Origin: Panaeolus papilionaceus
Taxonomy: Eukaryota > Basidiomycota > Agaricomycetes > Agaricales
Length of the DNA: 64,000 bases
Direction: 5' to 3'
Assembly (NCBI GenBank): GCA_015501605.1
Contig: JADNRZ010000009.1
Span: 682,001-746,000, forward strand
Shown here: positions 25,273-37,730 of the stretch, piece by piece
How positions within the stretch are numbered: the first letter of the stretch is position 1
How the letters are laid out: every line of letters starts with the position of its first letter
Notes under the pieces: generated by a model
What the model was told of the DNA's origin: nothing
What the model saw: the letters and a program-made list of their open reading frames with translations, nothing else
The model's database searches: none
Position numbers and translations under genes: made by a program

Positions 25273-28081
25273 CTACGGCCCATTATTCGAAAGTGTTTTG
25301 TCATTTGGGCCCACCACTTCAGAAGGTTCCTCCAAAACATCAGGCAAAGGGTTACCAAGCACCACTTTAGGCTTTCCAGTGTAAAGCTTCTCCAGTTTCT
25401 GAGAATACAGGCGCCCATTCCTTGAAAGCTGACGATACCTTTCAATCGCTGTGTTTGCCAACGTAAAGTCGTCCGCAGAAGGCTTGACGGTTGGACCCTC
25501 GTCGTCGTCTCGTTTATGGAACAAGATACTGTCCCAGTACTCTTGCGCCTCGTCTAGAGACACTGAAGAGGGCAAGACGTGCGATCGCTTCTTGCGTCCC
25601 TCCAATTTTTCGAATTTTGCATGGATCACTTCCTGAGGAAGTGTGCTCTGAGTGATTTCATATGCCATTGTCCCTGCACGGCACTCAGTATGGAATAATA
25701 ATAAAATAAAACTAACAGCGACTCACATTCCTGCGCCGTTGAGCGAAGAGCAGCACTTGCGCGTACCTCTTCGCCATCAAGGAAGTGACGAAGACGTACG
25801 TTCAAACTCGCAATAGGTGCAGGTCCTAGATTTTTGTCCCATTGTTCAGGCTGCACGTAGACGTTGAGAACCTTGCCCGGAACCTTGGTTTCGAAAGCTA
25901 CTTTGATGCTCTATAGTTCATGACCATCAGTGCTTCGACAATAAAGCTTACAAGCCCTTATCACTCACCTCATTGGGTATAAGAGCAGTGGCTGATTCCA
26001 GAATTTCCTCAAGCAATTTAACAGACTTGTTGAAGACCTTGTCTCCTATGCCTGGCACAGGGCCAAGGAGCCTCTCGTCCATCTCATCCAGTGAAATATA
26101 TTGGAACCCAAATATACGCTCCGTATTATGATATGTCACCATCACACCATCCATATTACCGATTCGGACTTGGAAACTATGAATGTTTTTCAGTGCAACT
26201 CAGCCTCAAAGAAAATACCACATACCTGTATTTCAGGAAGGCTGAACGAATCAGGTCGTAATATTCTTTCTCGAAGCTTTCAAAGAGGCCATATTGGGAC
26301 TTGATCAGGTACCCTGCGTTTTCCTGTAGATTTTATTTAATCAAGTTCCCGAAAATGAAGGAAGTAACCTTACCTCATAGTTCAAGATATCCATGCGAAC
26401 AGAAACACAGGCTCGGGTCTTGATGTCAAAGACACCTGTGCCAGGTAACCGGCCGTCTTTACAATCAAGTTGTGAGCGCATAACGAATTTATCTGACTGA
26501 GTAAAGTAATGGTCGATTTTAAGCAGAAAATTGAGGAGAAAGGTAAAGAAGATGCGTACCTTAGCATAGCGGTATGCCTCTCGCATTTTAGGTTCCTCGT
26601 TTTCTTCCAGGGGCGCCGACTCTTTCCTGATGTACTTCTGGAACTCGTTGGGAGTTTGGGTCAAGAAGTTTTCTAAGAGGGTTCCCTGAATGAGGATGTC
26701 GATAAGCAGCAAAACAACGACTTAAAAATGATACATACCATCCACGTCAAAATATTCTTATCTGGGTCGTCCCATTCAGCTGAATGCGAGTCAATGGCAT
26801 AGGTACCATCTTTATAATTGAGCACGACAGTTGCTGGCATTCGCTGACCAGACGTGAAATTTGGCGACTATAGTCGTTGAAAATTTCAGATACGAATGTC
26901 AGTTTTCAGTACTGTGACACACCTCATTCCGGAAGTGCTGACTTAGCGTTGTCAACTCAACCTGCTTGTGTTCTGATATTAAAAAATAAATATGACTGAG
27001 CATTCCCGACAACGACGAAGTTGATCCTGCAAATTTCTTTTGGTGCTGGCCAGCCAGTTCTCTGAGATCCTGAGAAAACAGTTTTAGTGGAGGAATCGAA
27101 TGTCTGAGAGAATAAAGTAATACCTCGTCTCGAGAACTTTTGATGAAACCTGTTAGGCGCTCAAACGCAAAGTCGTTTACTTTTGGTATAGATTCTAGCC
27201 AGGGAGTGAAATTGTAAACACGAGAACGTGGGTCTTGGAGCCAATGAACTCCTGGACTGTAAAACGTCGGTCCAACGTTGCGTGGTTGAAGGAAAACATA
27301 TGACGAACTTGAACAGCACTCTATCGAGACCATGTGAGAGGTTTGCTACAGGACGGTGTTCAGATACAGGGGGCACATCTATAACCTGGTAAGCACGAAA
27401 CATTCCACGAAAATACCGCAAAACTTACCAATAAGACCTGAAGTATTATGCGATATCACACCCTCGCGTAATGTTGTTTCAGGTTCGATATGTGGGGGTG
27501 GAAGTCGTTCGTCACGTAGTCCGAAAGATGGCGCTTGGGCAGCTAAGATGAAGTGAATAAGACAGCCAAAGAAAATGGTGCGAACCTCACGCACACCACG
27601 GCTCTGCAGCCCATGTTTCCGGAACGAGAGACGAATCATGCGCAAAACCAGTTTCCACCTGCGTTTGCGCTTTCGTGTGCTCTCTAAACTTCGCCTGAGC
27701 AATCAGCCCTGCTGATGTTTGCGTGATAGCCCTTGCCTTAGTTGGTGTCCTCTTCTCGATAACCACTCGTTTGGTTCTCCTGCGCCGCGGTAGCGTTCGT
27801 TCCTTGTTGAGAACATCACTGGCAGATAGTACCTTGTTCGTCGATGCACCTATCGTTCCTGGACCCTCAGCAATGGAATGAGATAGTCTCTCTGCTAGAC
27901 TCTTGAATACTCTCGGCTTTCCTTCGGTGCTATTTTGTCCAGGTTCAGGTTCATTCTGTTGGTCCTGTGCTCCTCCTGTGCTTCCTTCTACACCTTTCAC
28001 AGTAGCCTTTTCAAGACTAGGAAGATATACAATGCGAGGTTGTCCCCTTCGTAGGACGCTCTGGAGCAGCCATGAGCGCAT
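25273..28081 (-). CDS. PET127: Mitochondrial Pet127-like protein
   Basis: Pet127 is a mitochondrial inner-membrane-associated protein for RNA 5' processing and turnover, with a nuclease-like fold. Exons in transcript order: 28081-27595, 27542-27429, 27378-27309, 27256-27124, 27069-26923, 26867-26739, 26685-26560, 26496-26374, 26323-26226, 26176-25969, 25910-25727, 25673-25273; 739 aa. The N terminus (MRSWLLQSVLRRGQPRIVYL) is basic and amphipathic, as for mitochondrial import. The core has GLDRVLFNPGVHWLQDPRSR, YNFTPWLESIP and, later, GTGVFDIKTRA, which resembles a PD-(D/E)xK active-site segment (D...D-I-K). Phase requires the second intron to end at TTATAG (27379-27384), not the closer CCAG. 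It diverges from ARL8 across 180 bp. Confidence 0.88.
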
Positions 28082-28165
28082 AAATGGGAGAGATAATTAA
28101 AATTAGAACACTGACTGTAAGTAGCAACAGCAAGACTTAGAGAGCAAGGGTCTTTTCCGTCATGA

Positions 28166-28171
28166 CACGTG
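28166..28171. promoter_or_regulatory. CACGTG palindrome in the PET127/ARL8 divergent promoter
   Basis: The core lies about 85 bp upstream of the Pet127 start and 91 bp upstream of the ARL8 start, close to the middle of the 180-bp intergenic gap. Confidence 0.35.
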
Positions 28172-28261
28172 ATCGAGAGTGCTTTACATTCATTAAGCTG
28201 TTTTGCCGTTCTCGGCGTCGCTTCCATCTCTTGTCTGCGTCACTGACTGCGATCCCCACAA

Positions 28262-29418
28262 ATGCCCAGCTTTATAACTTCAATATTCCAATGGATATCA
28301 GGGTAAAGCTTTTATCTTTAATGTGCTCAATTGCTGATTATCAACGTAAATTAGGCTGTTCTGGTCAAAACAAGCTGAAATTGCTGTTGTGGGCCTTCAG
28401 GTTTGTAGAAATTGTTAACGAGGAACATAATTCGTGTCGATGCTCATGCAGGACACTTTAGGCCTCCGGGAAGACATCTTTTGTCAACGTTATTACCTCT
28501 GGTCAAGTGAGGATTCTTCTTGTATCCTCTTACCCAAACCATATTCTCAAGTTTTGCAGTGGAGCGAAGACGTCGTTCCTACTGTCGCATTCAATTTCAG
28601 GAAGATTAGAAAAGGCAACGTGACGATGAAGGTCTGGGACGTCGCAGGTCAGTTATCATCTTATATCTTCGATAATATCTTGCTAAATGCACCAGGTCAA
28701 CCCAAATTTCGTTCGATGTGGGAACGGTATTGCAATGGAGTCGATGCCATCGTGTAAGGCTCCCAACACATTTACTCTGTTCCGCACCTGCTCATCCATG
28801 GTATCAGCTTCGTTGTAGACTCTGTGGACGTAAGTAGCGATCGAATGTGCAGTGCTGCGGTTTATTAATATCAATTCTCCTGCAGCAAGATAAATTCAAA
28901 ACCGCCCGGTTTGAACTCCACCAACTTCTGGGGCAGCCGACGTTAAGCGGTGTGCCTCTATTAGTGGTTAGCCGCAACCCTACCCGTAACATTATGCCGT
29001 TTTGACGCCATTCTTCAATCTCTAGCTTGGAAACAAGAATGATTTGGATGGACACGTCGGTGTAAAGGATTTGATTCGTGGATTGTGCGGTTATTCATCA
29101 CCCTGACTCATAACGTTTCTAACGTAACTTCGACATTTGCAGGGAGCTCGACAAGATCTCTGACAGACCAGTATCGGTACGTGCTTACCTCTTGTCGTTT
29201 CGTTAGACCACTCATCCACCTCGAATACAGTGTTACTCTGTAATTACAAAAGTTTATGCTCTCTCACACAGTGGCGTGGCACTAACATTTATCCCTTCAG
29301 TGTTCCATGAAAAGTCAGCACAACCTGTAAGTTATTCACATTTCATGAGAAGACCGTCACTCATAAACGTGTTTGCAGAGATATTGTGCTGCAATGGTTG
29401 GCCGGCCGGAGTCATTAA
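28262..29418 (+). CDS. ARL8: ARL8-like small GTPase
   Basis: Arf-like GTPase that in animals and fungi acts on late endosome/lys­osome or vacuole transport. Exons: 28262-28302, 28355-28400, 28462-28506, 28560-28647, 28696-28753, 28808-28829, 28886-28966, 29026-29084, 29143-29176, 29231-29239, 29301-29326, 29379-29418; 182 aa (human ARL8 is 186). The N terminus is a hydrophobic amphipathic helix ([17 protein letters not shown]) as in ARL8, not a Gly2 myristoylation signal. G boxes: GLQASGKT, the switch [26 protein letters not shown] and NKND. It ends with DIVLQWL. All 12 exons join in phase, including a 9-nt exon. The G5 box, CYSISCK in animal ARL8, reads CYSCSMK here. It is convergent with the SCOC-like gene. 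Confidence 0.88.
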
Positions 29419-29702
29419 TTTCTCCCTTTGGGGTTCTTCATTCGTTCAGGAAACAGCTCCGAGCCAGTCGGTGTGTTCTCATGCACCTGGATATTTATTC
29501 GCTCTCGATTACAAGAATTGTATTATTAGAATGGTGGATATATCGTCACCTCCTCCTGTATGTTGTTCTGGGTATAGCTATAATACAGCTTTACAGACTA
29601 GGGTATCGCAAGCCTCGTTGTCAGGTGTCGTGGAATGCTGGATGTGTGATGTTGGAGAGCCAATATCATGTGAGCGATGGATGCATTGGTATGCGGGTGG
29701 GT
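29419..29702. other. Convergent 3' region between ARL8 and SCOC-like gene
   Basis: 284 bp between two convergent stops. A long plus-strand open frame crosses it, but it overlaps the splice-consistent exons of both neighbours and has no motif, so it is not called. Confidence 0.5.
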
Positions 29703-30069
29703 TCATCGCCTCTTCGCCATTTGGACCGTCAGATTGTCAATGTACATTTGGAGCGTTTCATTATTAGAAGTGAGCTTGTCAACCTCTTTCTGCACGTTCT
29801 GAACTTTGGCTAGCATAACTGTTGGATAGAGGGCTTCAGTACGATAAGATAACATTTTCAAACATTCTCGCGCTACCTTTCAAATCGTCCTGGCAAGCTA
29901 GAATCTCTCTATTGACAGGGCCAGTAAATGAGAACGTATATTCGCCAGGGTTTGAGTTGACGTACTTGATTGTCTGTTCCTTCTTTACGGTATCTCTGAC
30001 CAGACCAAGATCACCCTCTCTTGGAGATGTGAATCCCCACGTAGGTGCTTCATATTCATCGTAATCCAT
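29703..30069 (-). CDS. SCOC-like short coiled-coil protein
   Basis: Exons in transcript order: 30069-29877 and 29818-29703; 102 aa. The N-terminal 65 residues are acidic and aromatic (MDYDEYEAPTWGF). The C-terminal 40 are a coiled coil: VQNVQKEVDKLTSNNETLQ then MYIDNLTVQMAKRR. The string N-E-T-L-Q-x-Y-I-D-N-L is close to the short coiled-coil (SCOC/DUF2205, yeast Slo1) signature. Members of that family bind Arf-like GTPases at the Golgi; that is family knowledge. The 3' end faces ARL8, and the gene shares a 186-bp bidirectional promoter with RPN13. Other small coiled-coil families are possible, but the Y-I-x-N-L core makes SCOC the best fit. Confidence 0.78.
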
Positions 30070-30255
30070 AGTGGTAGTAGAAGAAGAAAAGAAAGCACTG
30101 TCAGTGTCAAGATCTCAGCCGTTGTTGTGCAAACTCCGCGCCGGGGATGTGATCAAGAGATCACAAGACCTTCTGATTAGGTCAGCCATTGGCAGCACTG
30201 ACGCGTCCTCGTCGCGTTCAATCGTTAATCCTCGACATATACCACATCGCTCAAT

Positions 30256-31505
30256 ATGTCTTTCGCAGCATCAGAAATACATCTTGCTTTTAAGGCAGGG
30301 AGAGCCTTCAGAAGAGAAGGAAGTAACGTTGTCGAATGCAATCCAACGAAAGGGGCGATCTATCTCTCAAATGGAGACGATGGCCTGCTGCACTTCATCT
30401 GGAAGAACAGAGTTACAAACGATATCGAAGAGGTGAGGTTGCCAACGCATTTGTGCCCCTTGAAGGAAGCTCATGGTATTATACTAGGATCTGATTCTAT
30501 TTCCCTCCGATGCCACATTCTCTAAAGTGGACCAATCACCTTCTGGCCGTGTTCATGTCCTCAAGTTCTCATCTTCCAACCAGCGGCACTTCGTAAGCCT
30601 ATCATCCGTCATTTTTTTATTCTCATATCTAATACATACTTAGTTCTGGTTCCAGGTATTGGCGATGCCGATATATATCAGCTCTGTTGTATTGATTGAG
30701 CGTTTCTTCCACAGGATGCTAACTCAAATCGAGATGCTGAATTTACCGAAAATCTGAACGGACTTTTGCAAGATCCAGATTACGACGTTCAGTGGAGAAT
30801 TCCTATTGAGCGAGTTAACGCATCAGCCACATCAGCCTCGCAGCCTGCTGCATCCTCGTATGTGATGTCAATATTTGCCTCGTTATCTTCTAATATTATG
30901 TTAGGTCCTCCACTGCCCGGCTAGCAAACCCTTCGGGCTCATCTAATTTCCAAGCAACTCCAGAGCAACTCCAAGCGTTGCAGAGAGTGCTATCGGGCAT
31001 GCGTGGTTCCCAAGCCCCCCAACCTTCCGGTGAGCGTCAATTCACAATTCGTCGATTCGGTAATCACTGACTGGGCATGTTGCGTTATCAGAGCTCTCCC
31101 TCACAGATATCTTGACGCCCGCCAATCTTACCCCTCTATTTTCCAGCCATCCCGAACTCGTTTCCACCCTATTCCCCCATTTACCAGCTGATCTACCTGT
31201 CCCCCCATCCGCTGAGGCTCTCAACCAGATCATCCGGTAAGTGGTCGACTATCATCACCTTTACATTCTTCTTCTATCAACAAACTGTCAAGGCTAATTT
31301 CTAATTCTCCTCGTACAGATCACCTCAGTTCAGAGCCGCAGTTTCGAACTTCGATCAAGCACTGAGAACTGGATTGTTGGGTAGTCTGGTGACAACCCTG
31401 GGTCTTCCAGAAGAAGCTGGGACTGGGGTAGCCGCATTCCTCCGTGCAATTCAGCAGCAAGCTGATCGTGAGCGAGAAAGCGAAAATCGTATGGATACAG
31501 ACTGA
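30256..31505 (+). CDS. RPN13: 26S proteasome ubiquitin receptor RPN13/ADRM1
   Basis: Proteasome base subunit that binds ubiquitin and recruits the deubiquitinase Uch37 where present. Exons 30256-30432, 30488-30592, 30644-30655, 30715-30857, 30905-31029, 31092-31236, 31319-31505; 297 aa. The Pru domain runs over residues 1-115: IHLAFKAGRAF, GLLHFIWKNR, DLILFPSDATF, PSGRVHVLKF and FFWFQD. Exon 3 is a 12-nt micro-exon coding for FWFQ, needed to complete the Pru domain. A Ser/Ala-rich linker follows, then a C-terminal DEUBAD-like region (LTDILTPANLTPLF, HPELVSTLFPHLP, SPQFRAAVSNFDQAL). It lacks nothing obvious relative to ADRM1. Confidence 0.93.
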
Positions 31506-32176
31506 GGTTTCGCTTAGTAGATCATTAATCATGTTTATTGCAAGAACTCTGTTGTTCAATGTTCAGTCAGAATACTAATTTGCGGTTGCAATTTGTTGTT
31601 AAATGAAAAGAATTTCCGTGCATCGTACTTTGGCGCTTGCTGTTTTTTATTTCAACTCAACTTGATGCCCGAAAATCGGTCAGTCAGCTTCTTCGATTCG
31701 AAGATATTTGGGAAAATGCAAAACCTATCGAGATGCATATTTGTGGATATATGTGATATGTTAAACCGACTACAACCACAATAAACCCTATGTAATATTA
31801 CAACTCCATACAACCCCCTGCGGAGCGGCTGCTTTCTTGTGAAGTAGGCCAATTGACACAAAGGACAAAAGGTTTCTACGTTCAAGTAAGCCAACAACTG
31901 ATGGGACAGTATTCTATGCCCTTGGCAAGTGTCTAGCATGTAAACATGTATTCGAAGTGGAGGGGGACGGGGGTAAGGGGGAGTAAATGTAGAGACACAG
32001 GACGTATATGTACACTGGAAGTACACGGGGTGGATAGCGAGGGCCCACGTACAAGAAACTCTCCGAGGAGAGTCCAATACACTAGCGCATATCTGGTAGA
32101 TTAATATGCTCTAAAAGAGTAAACGCAGAGAGCATTAGCTTGGCAGTGCTCATGACACTCGAAGCAGATATATTGA
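31506..32176. other. Convergent 3' region between RPN13 and multi-span membrane gene
   Basis: About 670 bp between two convergent stop codons. Short frames on both strands have no recognisable content. No gene is called. Confidence 0.5.
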
Positions 32177-33501
32177 TTACCTGGCATCTTTCGTGTCTTC
32201 ATGATAGGAATCGTGGCTCTTGGAGTCGGCCCGGATGGGTACATGCACAATGTTCCTGGTGCCCATTTCCATATCGTCGTAGTACCCCAAGTTATCTGCC
32301 TTCTTGACTTCGTCCTGGGTGACATTGACTTCGATGCGCGTACTAGGCTGAGTTGACACAGCGGTTGTGGTGTGGGCGTGGCTATTGAAGCGGATGGCAC
32401 CGCCAGAACGAGTCTGGGAATTCTCACCGTTCTGGCTGTAGAAGGAAGTGGTGTTGGTGATGAAGGCTTTACCCTGAGCGACACGGTAAATGATGAGGAG
32501 TGGGGCGATGACCTGTTTCATGAGAATCATATAACGTTAGCGCCCGATCTAAAAATAGGGGTGATCTAAATGTACTGACGTAGATGTGAACAAGGAATGC
32601 TCGGGAGAAGGAGAATGGGTTGAGTTTCAGGAGGTTGAGAGTAAGGAAAATAGTGGCGAAAAGAATGACGAGGGCGGCTGATTCGACACACATAGAGATG
32701 ATTCCAGTGTAAGGTGACCCGTAGACGTTTCCGAGAGTCTTCCTGACCTTTGAGCGGAAGACGAGGAGGCGAATGACAACGAGGCCGGTAATGACCCAGT
32801 TGACGAAGAGCGTCGTTGAGGCGAAGGCCACGAAGATAGGGCGTTCATGTTTTTGCATCCTTTTGACGAAGTTCGAAACAAGATACATAGTACCAGTTAC
32901 TGCGAGCGCGATTGAATAAAACGAGCATCCTTCGAATTAGCAGCATTCTACTCACCGAATTGGGAGATGACCATGAAGATAATTAAGCCATAAACCAATT
33001 GCCTCTTCATCTTCGATACTCCTTCGTAAAGGACGGACGCTCTCCATAGCTATACGCGTCGTGAATGAGCACTTGAAGAGCCGACATTCTTTCAAGGGCA
33101 CTTACCAAGAATCCATCTGACGCCCAGTTAGCGAGGACGATAACAACAGCGTCAGGGCTCGCTCCAATGGACAAGTTGCGAGGCACCGTTTGTGTCGTAA
33201 TCGCTGTGAGATTGGTCGAAATACCTGACACGATGCTAATGGTACTAAGAGTGAACATCAATGTGATGTATGCTCCGAGCGCGTAATGAATTTTCTTCCG
33301 CTTTCCTGTTGACGTCTTCTTCAAGAGATAAAGACTTGCCGCGAAAAGAGTGAAAGCAATGCCATACGCAATGGACGACAGGATGACTCCCAGCGTCCAG
33401 AATTTAAGGAAGATGGTGAACCCGCGAGATCGTGCGCTACCTGCTACTGCACTCGTAGCGGCGGCGGCAACACCAGTGGAGGTCGGAGACGCAGAGGACA
33501 T
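32177..33501 (-). CDS. Basidiomycete-type seven-span membrane protein, function unknown
   Basis: Exons in transcript order: 33501-33106, 33049-32956, 32899-32580, 32512-32177; 381 aa. About seven hydrophobic segments are visible: residues near 30-55, 75-95, 115-130, 150-175, 185-210, 220-245 and 250-275, joined by short basic loops (KKTSTGKRKK). The string NWASDGFLLWRASVLY at the exon 1/2 junction is reminiscent of a widespread Agaricomycete membrane family with an acidic residue before an aromatic-Arg motif; this is from memory of the family pattern, not a search. A hydrophilic C-terminal tail of about 100 residues follows. A receptor role is possible but unsupported. Confidence 0.72.
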
Positions 33502-36500
33502 CTTACAGGGACGGAAGGGGAGCTATAAGGACGGGGGGCATTTCAACACCCTCATTCGGGGAGATATATACTCGCCTTGAATCCGATCTGTTGCAGTGAA
33601 AGGAAATAAGACAGAAAGAATTGCTTCCATGATGAAAAGGTGGGAGAAATCTGCGAAATGATGCGCAGACTGATATCTCGTACCTGGGACTGTTGCTGGA
33701 TATCTCTATTCATGTGAACTTCGCTGCTTTTCCATAAGATTCGTGATGTGGCGGTATTGAACTGGCACCGAAAATCGACGCGAAATAGGGTTTGGGCTGG
33801 GGGAGTGGATGACCTCGCCCGTTGATTTCGGCGAAAAGCGACAATAAGTGCTTGGCTCTAGTTCGAGTCCCACAGTTGTCAAAAAATGGAACAGGATTGT
33901 TCAGGATGTTTTTTTATTGATGAAGGGGACACCCCGTCGGAGGCGAGCAGGGGGGCGGGAGACCTGGCGCACGATGTCGAGCACCTCCCGACCGTGGTTC
34001 CACACTCTGCAAATCAGTGCACAGACACAATCGACCCTACTTCCATGTGTCAACAGCCGATGTCAACTCTGAATGTGTGGCGCGATTGCCCTATGAAAAG
34101 CCGAAAAATATCAATCAAGAAAAATAATCATGAGAGTTTATGACGCCAGTGAAGTGCATTCAACCTACCAAAAGCACAACTAATCATCCAATCGATAGCT
34201 TCGCACCCCCTTTCAAGGACCTTACCTTCACACTGAAATCTGACTATTGGGCTGTTTAGCAGAATAGAATTAAAAGCAGGGTGAAATCTTGACGATACAC
34301 AAGTACTTATTTGTATAGAGAAAAGTTGACTTCTTTTCCTCCCTTGAAGTGCATTTCTGTCCTCCAAAGCGTTGTAATTATACAAGTTGTTCGCCGCTGT
34401 GATTTCATCGACCGAGTGCTCCCGAGTCGGAGGAGCGACCTTCTGCGTTCCCGAAGCGGGTGAGCACGTACGAAAGCAGTTGCCCATGCATCAGCGATAT
34501 CTGGTGTGCCCTGCTCAGTGCTCAGAGACACGAGGATAAGACCGACTAGCTCCGGTGTCACTTCGTTGACAACCCCTCATCATCATCAGAACGGTCGTGC
34601 CTCCAGGTTCGCTGCAGTCCTGAAAGTTACTAGCAGCAATAGGGGCATCTACATACTCTGGTCTGGTCTATCCATAACGCAGCTCTAAACAGTTCAGTGC
34701 CATGCTGAATTCATCTAGAGAGCGTTCGACCCAACGCGGCTGACTCCAGCTTCCATGCGGAAGTACTATGCTCTTTCGTCTTTTCATATTTTTGTTGGCA
34801 AGGCGGACATAGAACGCCAGATGGGTAACTATGTTTTTGACAAGGTAGTTTTATCACATCAGGTTACCAGGGCTGAAAGAGGGGAATTTCACCGAAAAAC
34901 TATAGTAATCAAATCTCAGTTGTGCTTTCAGCCCGGCAACTTGATTCACACAAACACGCGATCAGATATCGAGCGCTTAAAGAAGAAATCAAGGCTTCTC
35001 GACGACCCTTGACGCGTATACCCGTTCGTCATGAGGGCCGTACTGGCGTGAACTTCTTCATGTTCTGAAGGAATATAAATGAAATTTAATCAAATACATA
35101 TCATTTCCCCTTCATTTTCCCGCGTTTGATGAATCTGGAACGTAATGGGGAGAAATTTTTGTAAAAATATGTGTAACAAGTAAGTTGCATCGACCCTTCA
35201 GACTTCGAAGTGAGTTTTCATCGCTACAGATATGTCTCACTCTTTGACCTCGTATGCAATTCGTCATGGTCAAGGGACACTGGGAAAACAAACCCTGTGA
35301 ATTCACACTGGACCTCAAGACGCTCAATGCTCCACAGATCACTGCTAGTGGAACGTTGCTAATACCATTCGCCCTAGTCTGTAAGTCTAAAAGCTTGAAC
35401 TCGATCGAAGCACTGGAGCTCCAATGCTGAGAATGAACCCTTAGCTGACTCATCGCACAAAACGACTTGAGAATAACCTTAGAGCGGCAATTGCGGCGTC
35501 TAGCACCCCCCTTATAGCTCGTAACACCAACCTTTGAGACAGGTGCCTTTTTCACATCAAAATCTTCGCCTTTCAGCGTCAGCTCAAGACTTTATTCGTT
35601 CCCTTCCATTCTGCATGTAGTCGCCAAGCAGTTCGAAAGGTGAGCGGATGCTGACCTGACTATGTACTGCGCCGCTGTCCTCTGTGTGATACCGTTTGCT
35701 TTGTTTTTTCAGGCAATGACGATGGGTCATTCCTTTTCCACCGACGATTAGACGGTACTGGTTGGGCTGGGGTTATTGAGTGCGCTTTGAGATTGCAGGG
35801 TTTTTTCGTGGGAGGTTAATATGATCCTGGTTACTCATGACATAGGCACACTGAGAAAAAATAATGGCTCCAGTCTCTATGATCAGCAACGACTGGTTCG
35901 CAGATGGTTACACATTCAATACTACACAATGAAGGTCTCAGCCTCAGCTCAATGCAACCGCCGATAAGAACTGAAAAATGATATTTGGCCAAGTTAATGG
36001 TCAATGAAGAATTGAATTGAATTCAATCAAACCGCAAACTCCACCACCACAGTGTTGGAACTATTCAGAAGTGAATACTGGCGTGGACTCGATGTCGTGG
36101 CCAGGGCCGTGATACTAGTTGCAAACCCACAGCTACCGGTCTCCGCAGCAATTGCAGGGAGGTCAGTTTTGATTTAACATGGTTGGTACACTTCTATGCC
36201 TGGATGAGAGGTGAGCCTTGGGTGAACAGGGAGCCAGGCGGCAAATGAACAGTTAGCAGAGATCTCGGTATTTTTCATTCAGAAATTATCAAGGAACTGA
36301 TCGCGCCGAAGGGTTGATAGAAGTCATTGATCTGAGGCTCACGGGCAACTCACGGGAGTGCACAAGTAGTGAATTCGCTCAAAGCCACCCTCGTTTTCCG
36401 TTGAGCTTTACGAGAGATAACACATTTTCTGATGAACTTCGTGTTTGCACAGCCCGGTGAAACACAAGAGAAGATTTTGTACAACCTCGACTTACGAACT

Positions 36501-37730
36501 TGATGAAAAACAGCGGGAATGAAAGGGAATGATCGGCCAAGCAGTTGATACATTGTTGAGTTGAATAAAAAAATTAATGTTGCATCCATGGACTTGATAC
36601 ATTCAGGCGTCTTGGAATGTCTCTAAAACATTGAGCACTGCGCTCACCGTGGAATTTTGCCTAGTCTGTATGGATGTCAGAACCAACAGAGGCACGGCTC
36701 CGTCTCTCTCGTCTGTTCCTCGGGGATGATCGAAACGAAATGAAGCGATGGCGCTTTGTAAAGTTTCAAGATGTTGACATGAGAATAATTCTTGATCACT
36801 TCAGAGCTTTCAGCGAACGCCGGATAAGACAAAGACAGACTTCTGACCTGCAATCACAGCCTTGATCAAAACGCCCATCAAGATTCAACGGGCAAGCAGC
36901 AAAAATCAAGACCAGATAGACGAGTTGTTCTAAGAAGAGTGAGGTTAAAAAGTGACAGGATATTAGTTGAGCTAGATCCCTGATGGGAATGTTACACAGA
37001 GTGGTGGTTGATATGGCAAGAGTCGAATTTTATGCTGCTCTATAACTGAGTGCCTGACTGCAATTCATCAGAAGCATAATCAGCGCTCGAGAACCCAAAA
37101 AAGCTTTCAAGAATCAAGAGTACAGCCGAGTCGAGGTCCCGACAATCTGGGAGCGTTGTGGTACAAAGACTTGAGGCCTCAGACCTCGGGATTCAGGAGG
37201 ATTACAACATGATACATGTAAAGCGCCAGATTGTTGCAAGTTATTCCGCCGCCGTGTATGCTTTAGGCATAATTAATGCACCGCGCGCAGGAGGTCAAGA
37301 ACAACTGTTAACATTGATTCCGAAATTTGCAAGTCAGTTACCGTGAGAAAATTATATAACGCAATCTTATCTTATCACCCTCGACACACGATAACGGTTG
37401 CCTCATGATCAACGGCACTTGAACCTCATTGTTACCTCAACGAATATAAGAACATAAATATCTTTTGGCCATTGAAAAGTATGTGATTAAATTTGAAGAA
37501 AATACAGAATAAATAATTTTTATGAATATCGCTGTCAATTGTCGCGTTACGTTCATGAAAACGGCCGTTTGTTCCAGAAGTTTCGATATCGACCTAATAA
37601 GTGTGATTAGATCAATACAAACCTCCTTTGACTCCTTTCTACTCGACTATCACCTATTACCGCGTCGTAGTGGAATCCTTTTGGAACATCATCTGAAAAT
37701 CAAATTCCATCATCGTCCTGAACCAGTATT
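33502..37730. other. 4.2-kb gene-poor region
   Basis: No gene can be supported. The 33.5-33.75 kb part should hold the membrane-protein promoter, and the last few hundred bases the CDC37 promoter. Minus-strand codons at about 34.46-34.57 kb read like a protein (VTPELVGLILVSLSTEQG), but I find no flanking exons, so a decayed gene is possible. Frames at 35.1-35.6, 36.7-36.9 and 37.2-37.3 kb show no motif. A GTTCGAGTCC string near 33.86 kb does not fold as a tRNA. Confidence 0.5.

Noticed and set aside
29276..29813. Two long plus-strand frames of 163 and 146 codons
   Set aside because: They overlap ARL8 exons 11-12 and the SCOC-like exon 2 in other frames and show no motif of their own.
33800..33880. 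Possible tRNA: TAGTTCGAGTCCCAC near 33.86 kb
   Set aside because: The flanking bases do not form a T-stem (5' TCTAG against 3' CCCAC) and no matching acceptor stem lies about 70 bp upstream.
35112..35555. 147-codon minus-strand frame in the 4.2-kb gap
   Set aside because: No motif, no compositional signal of coding, no neighbouring exon; compatible with chance.
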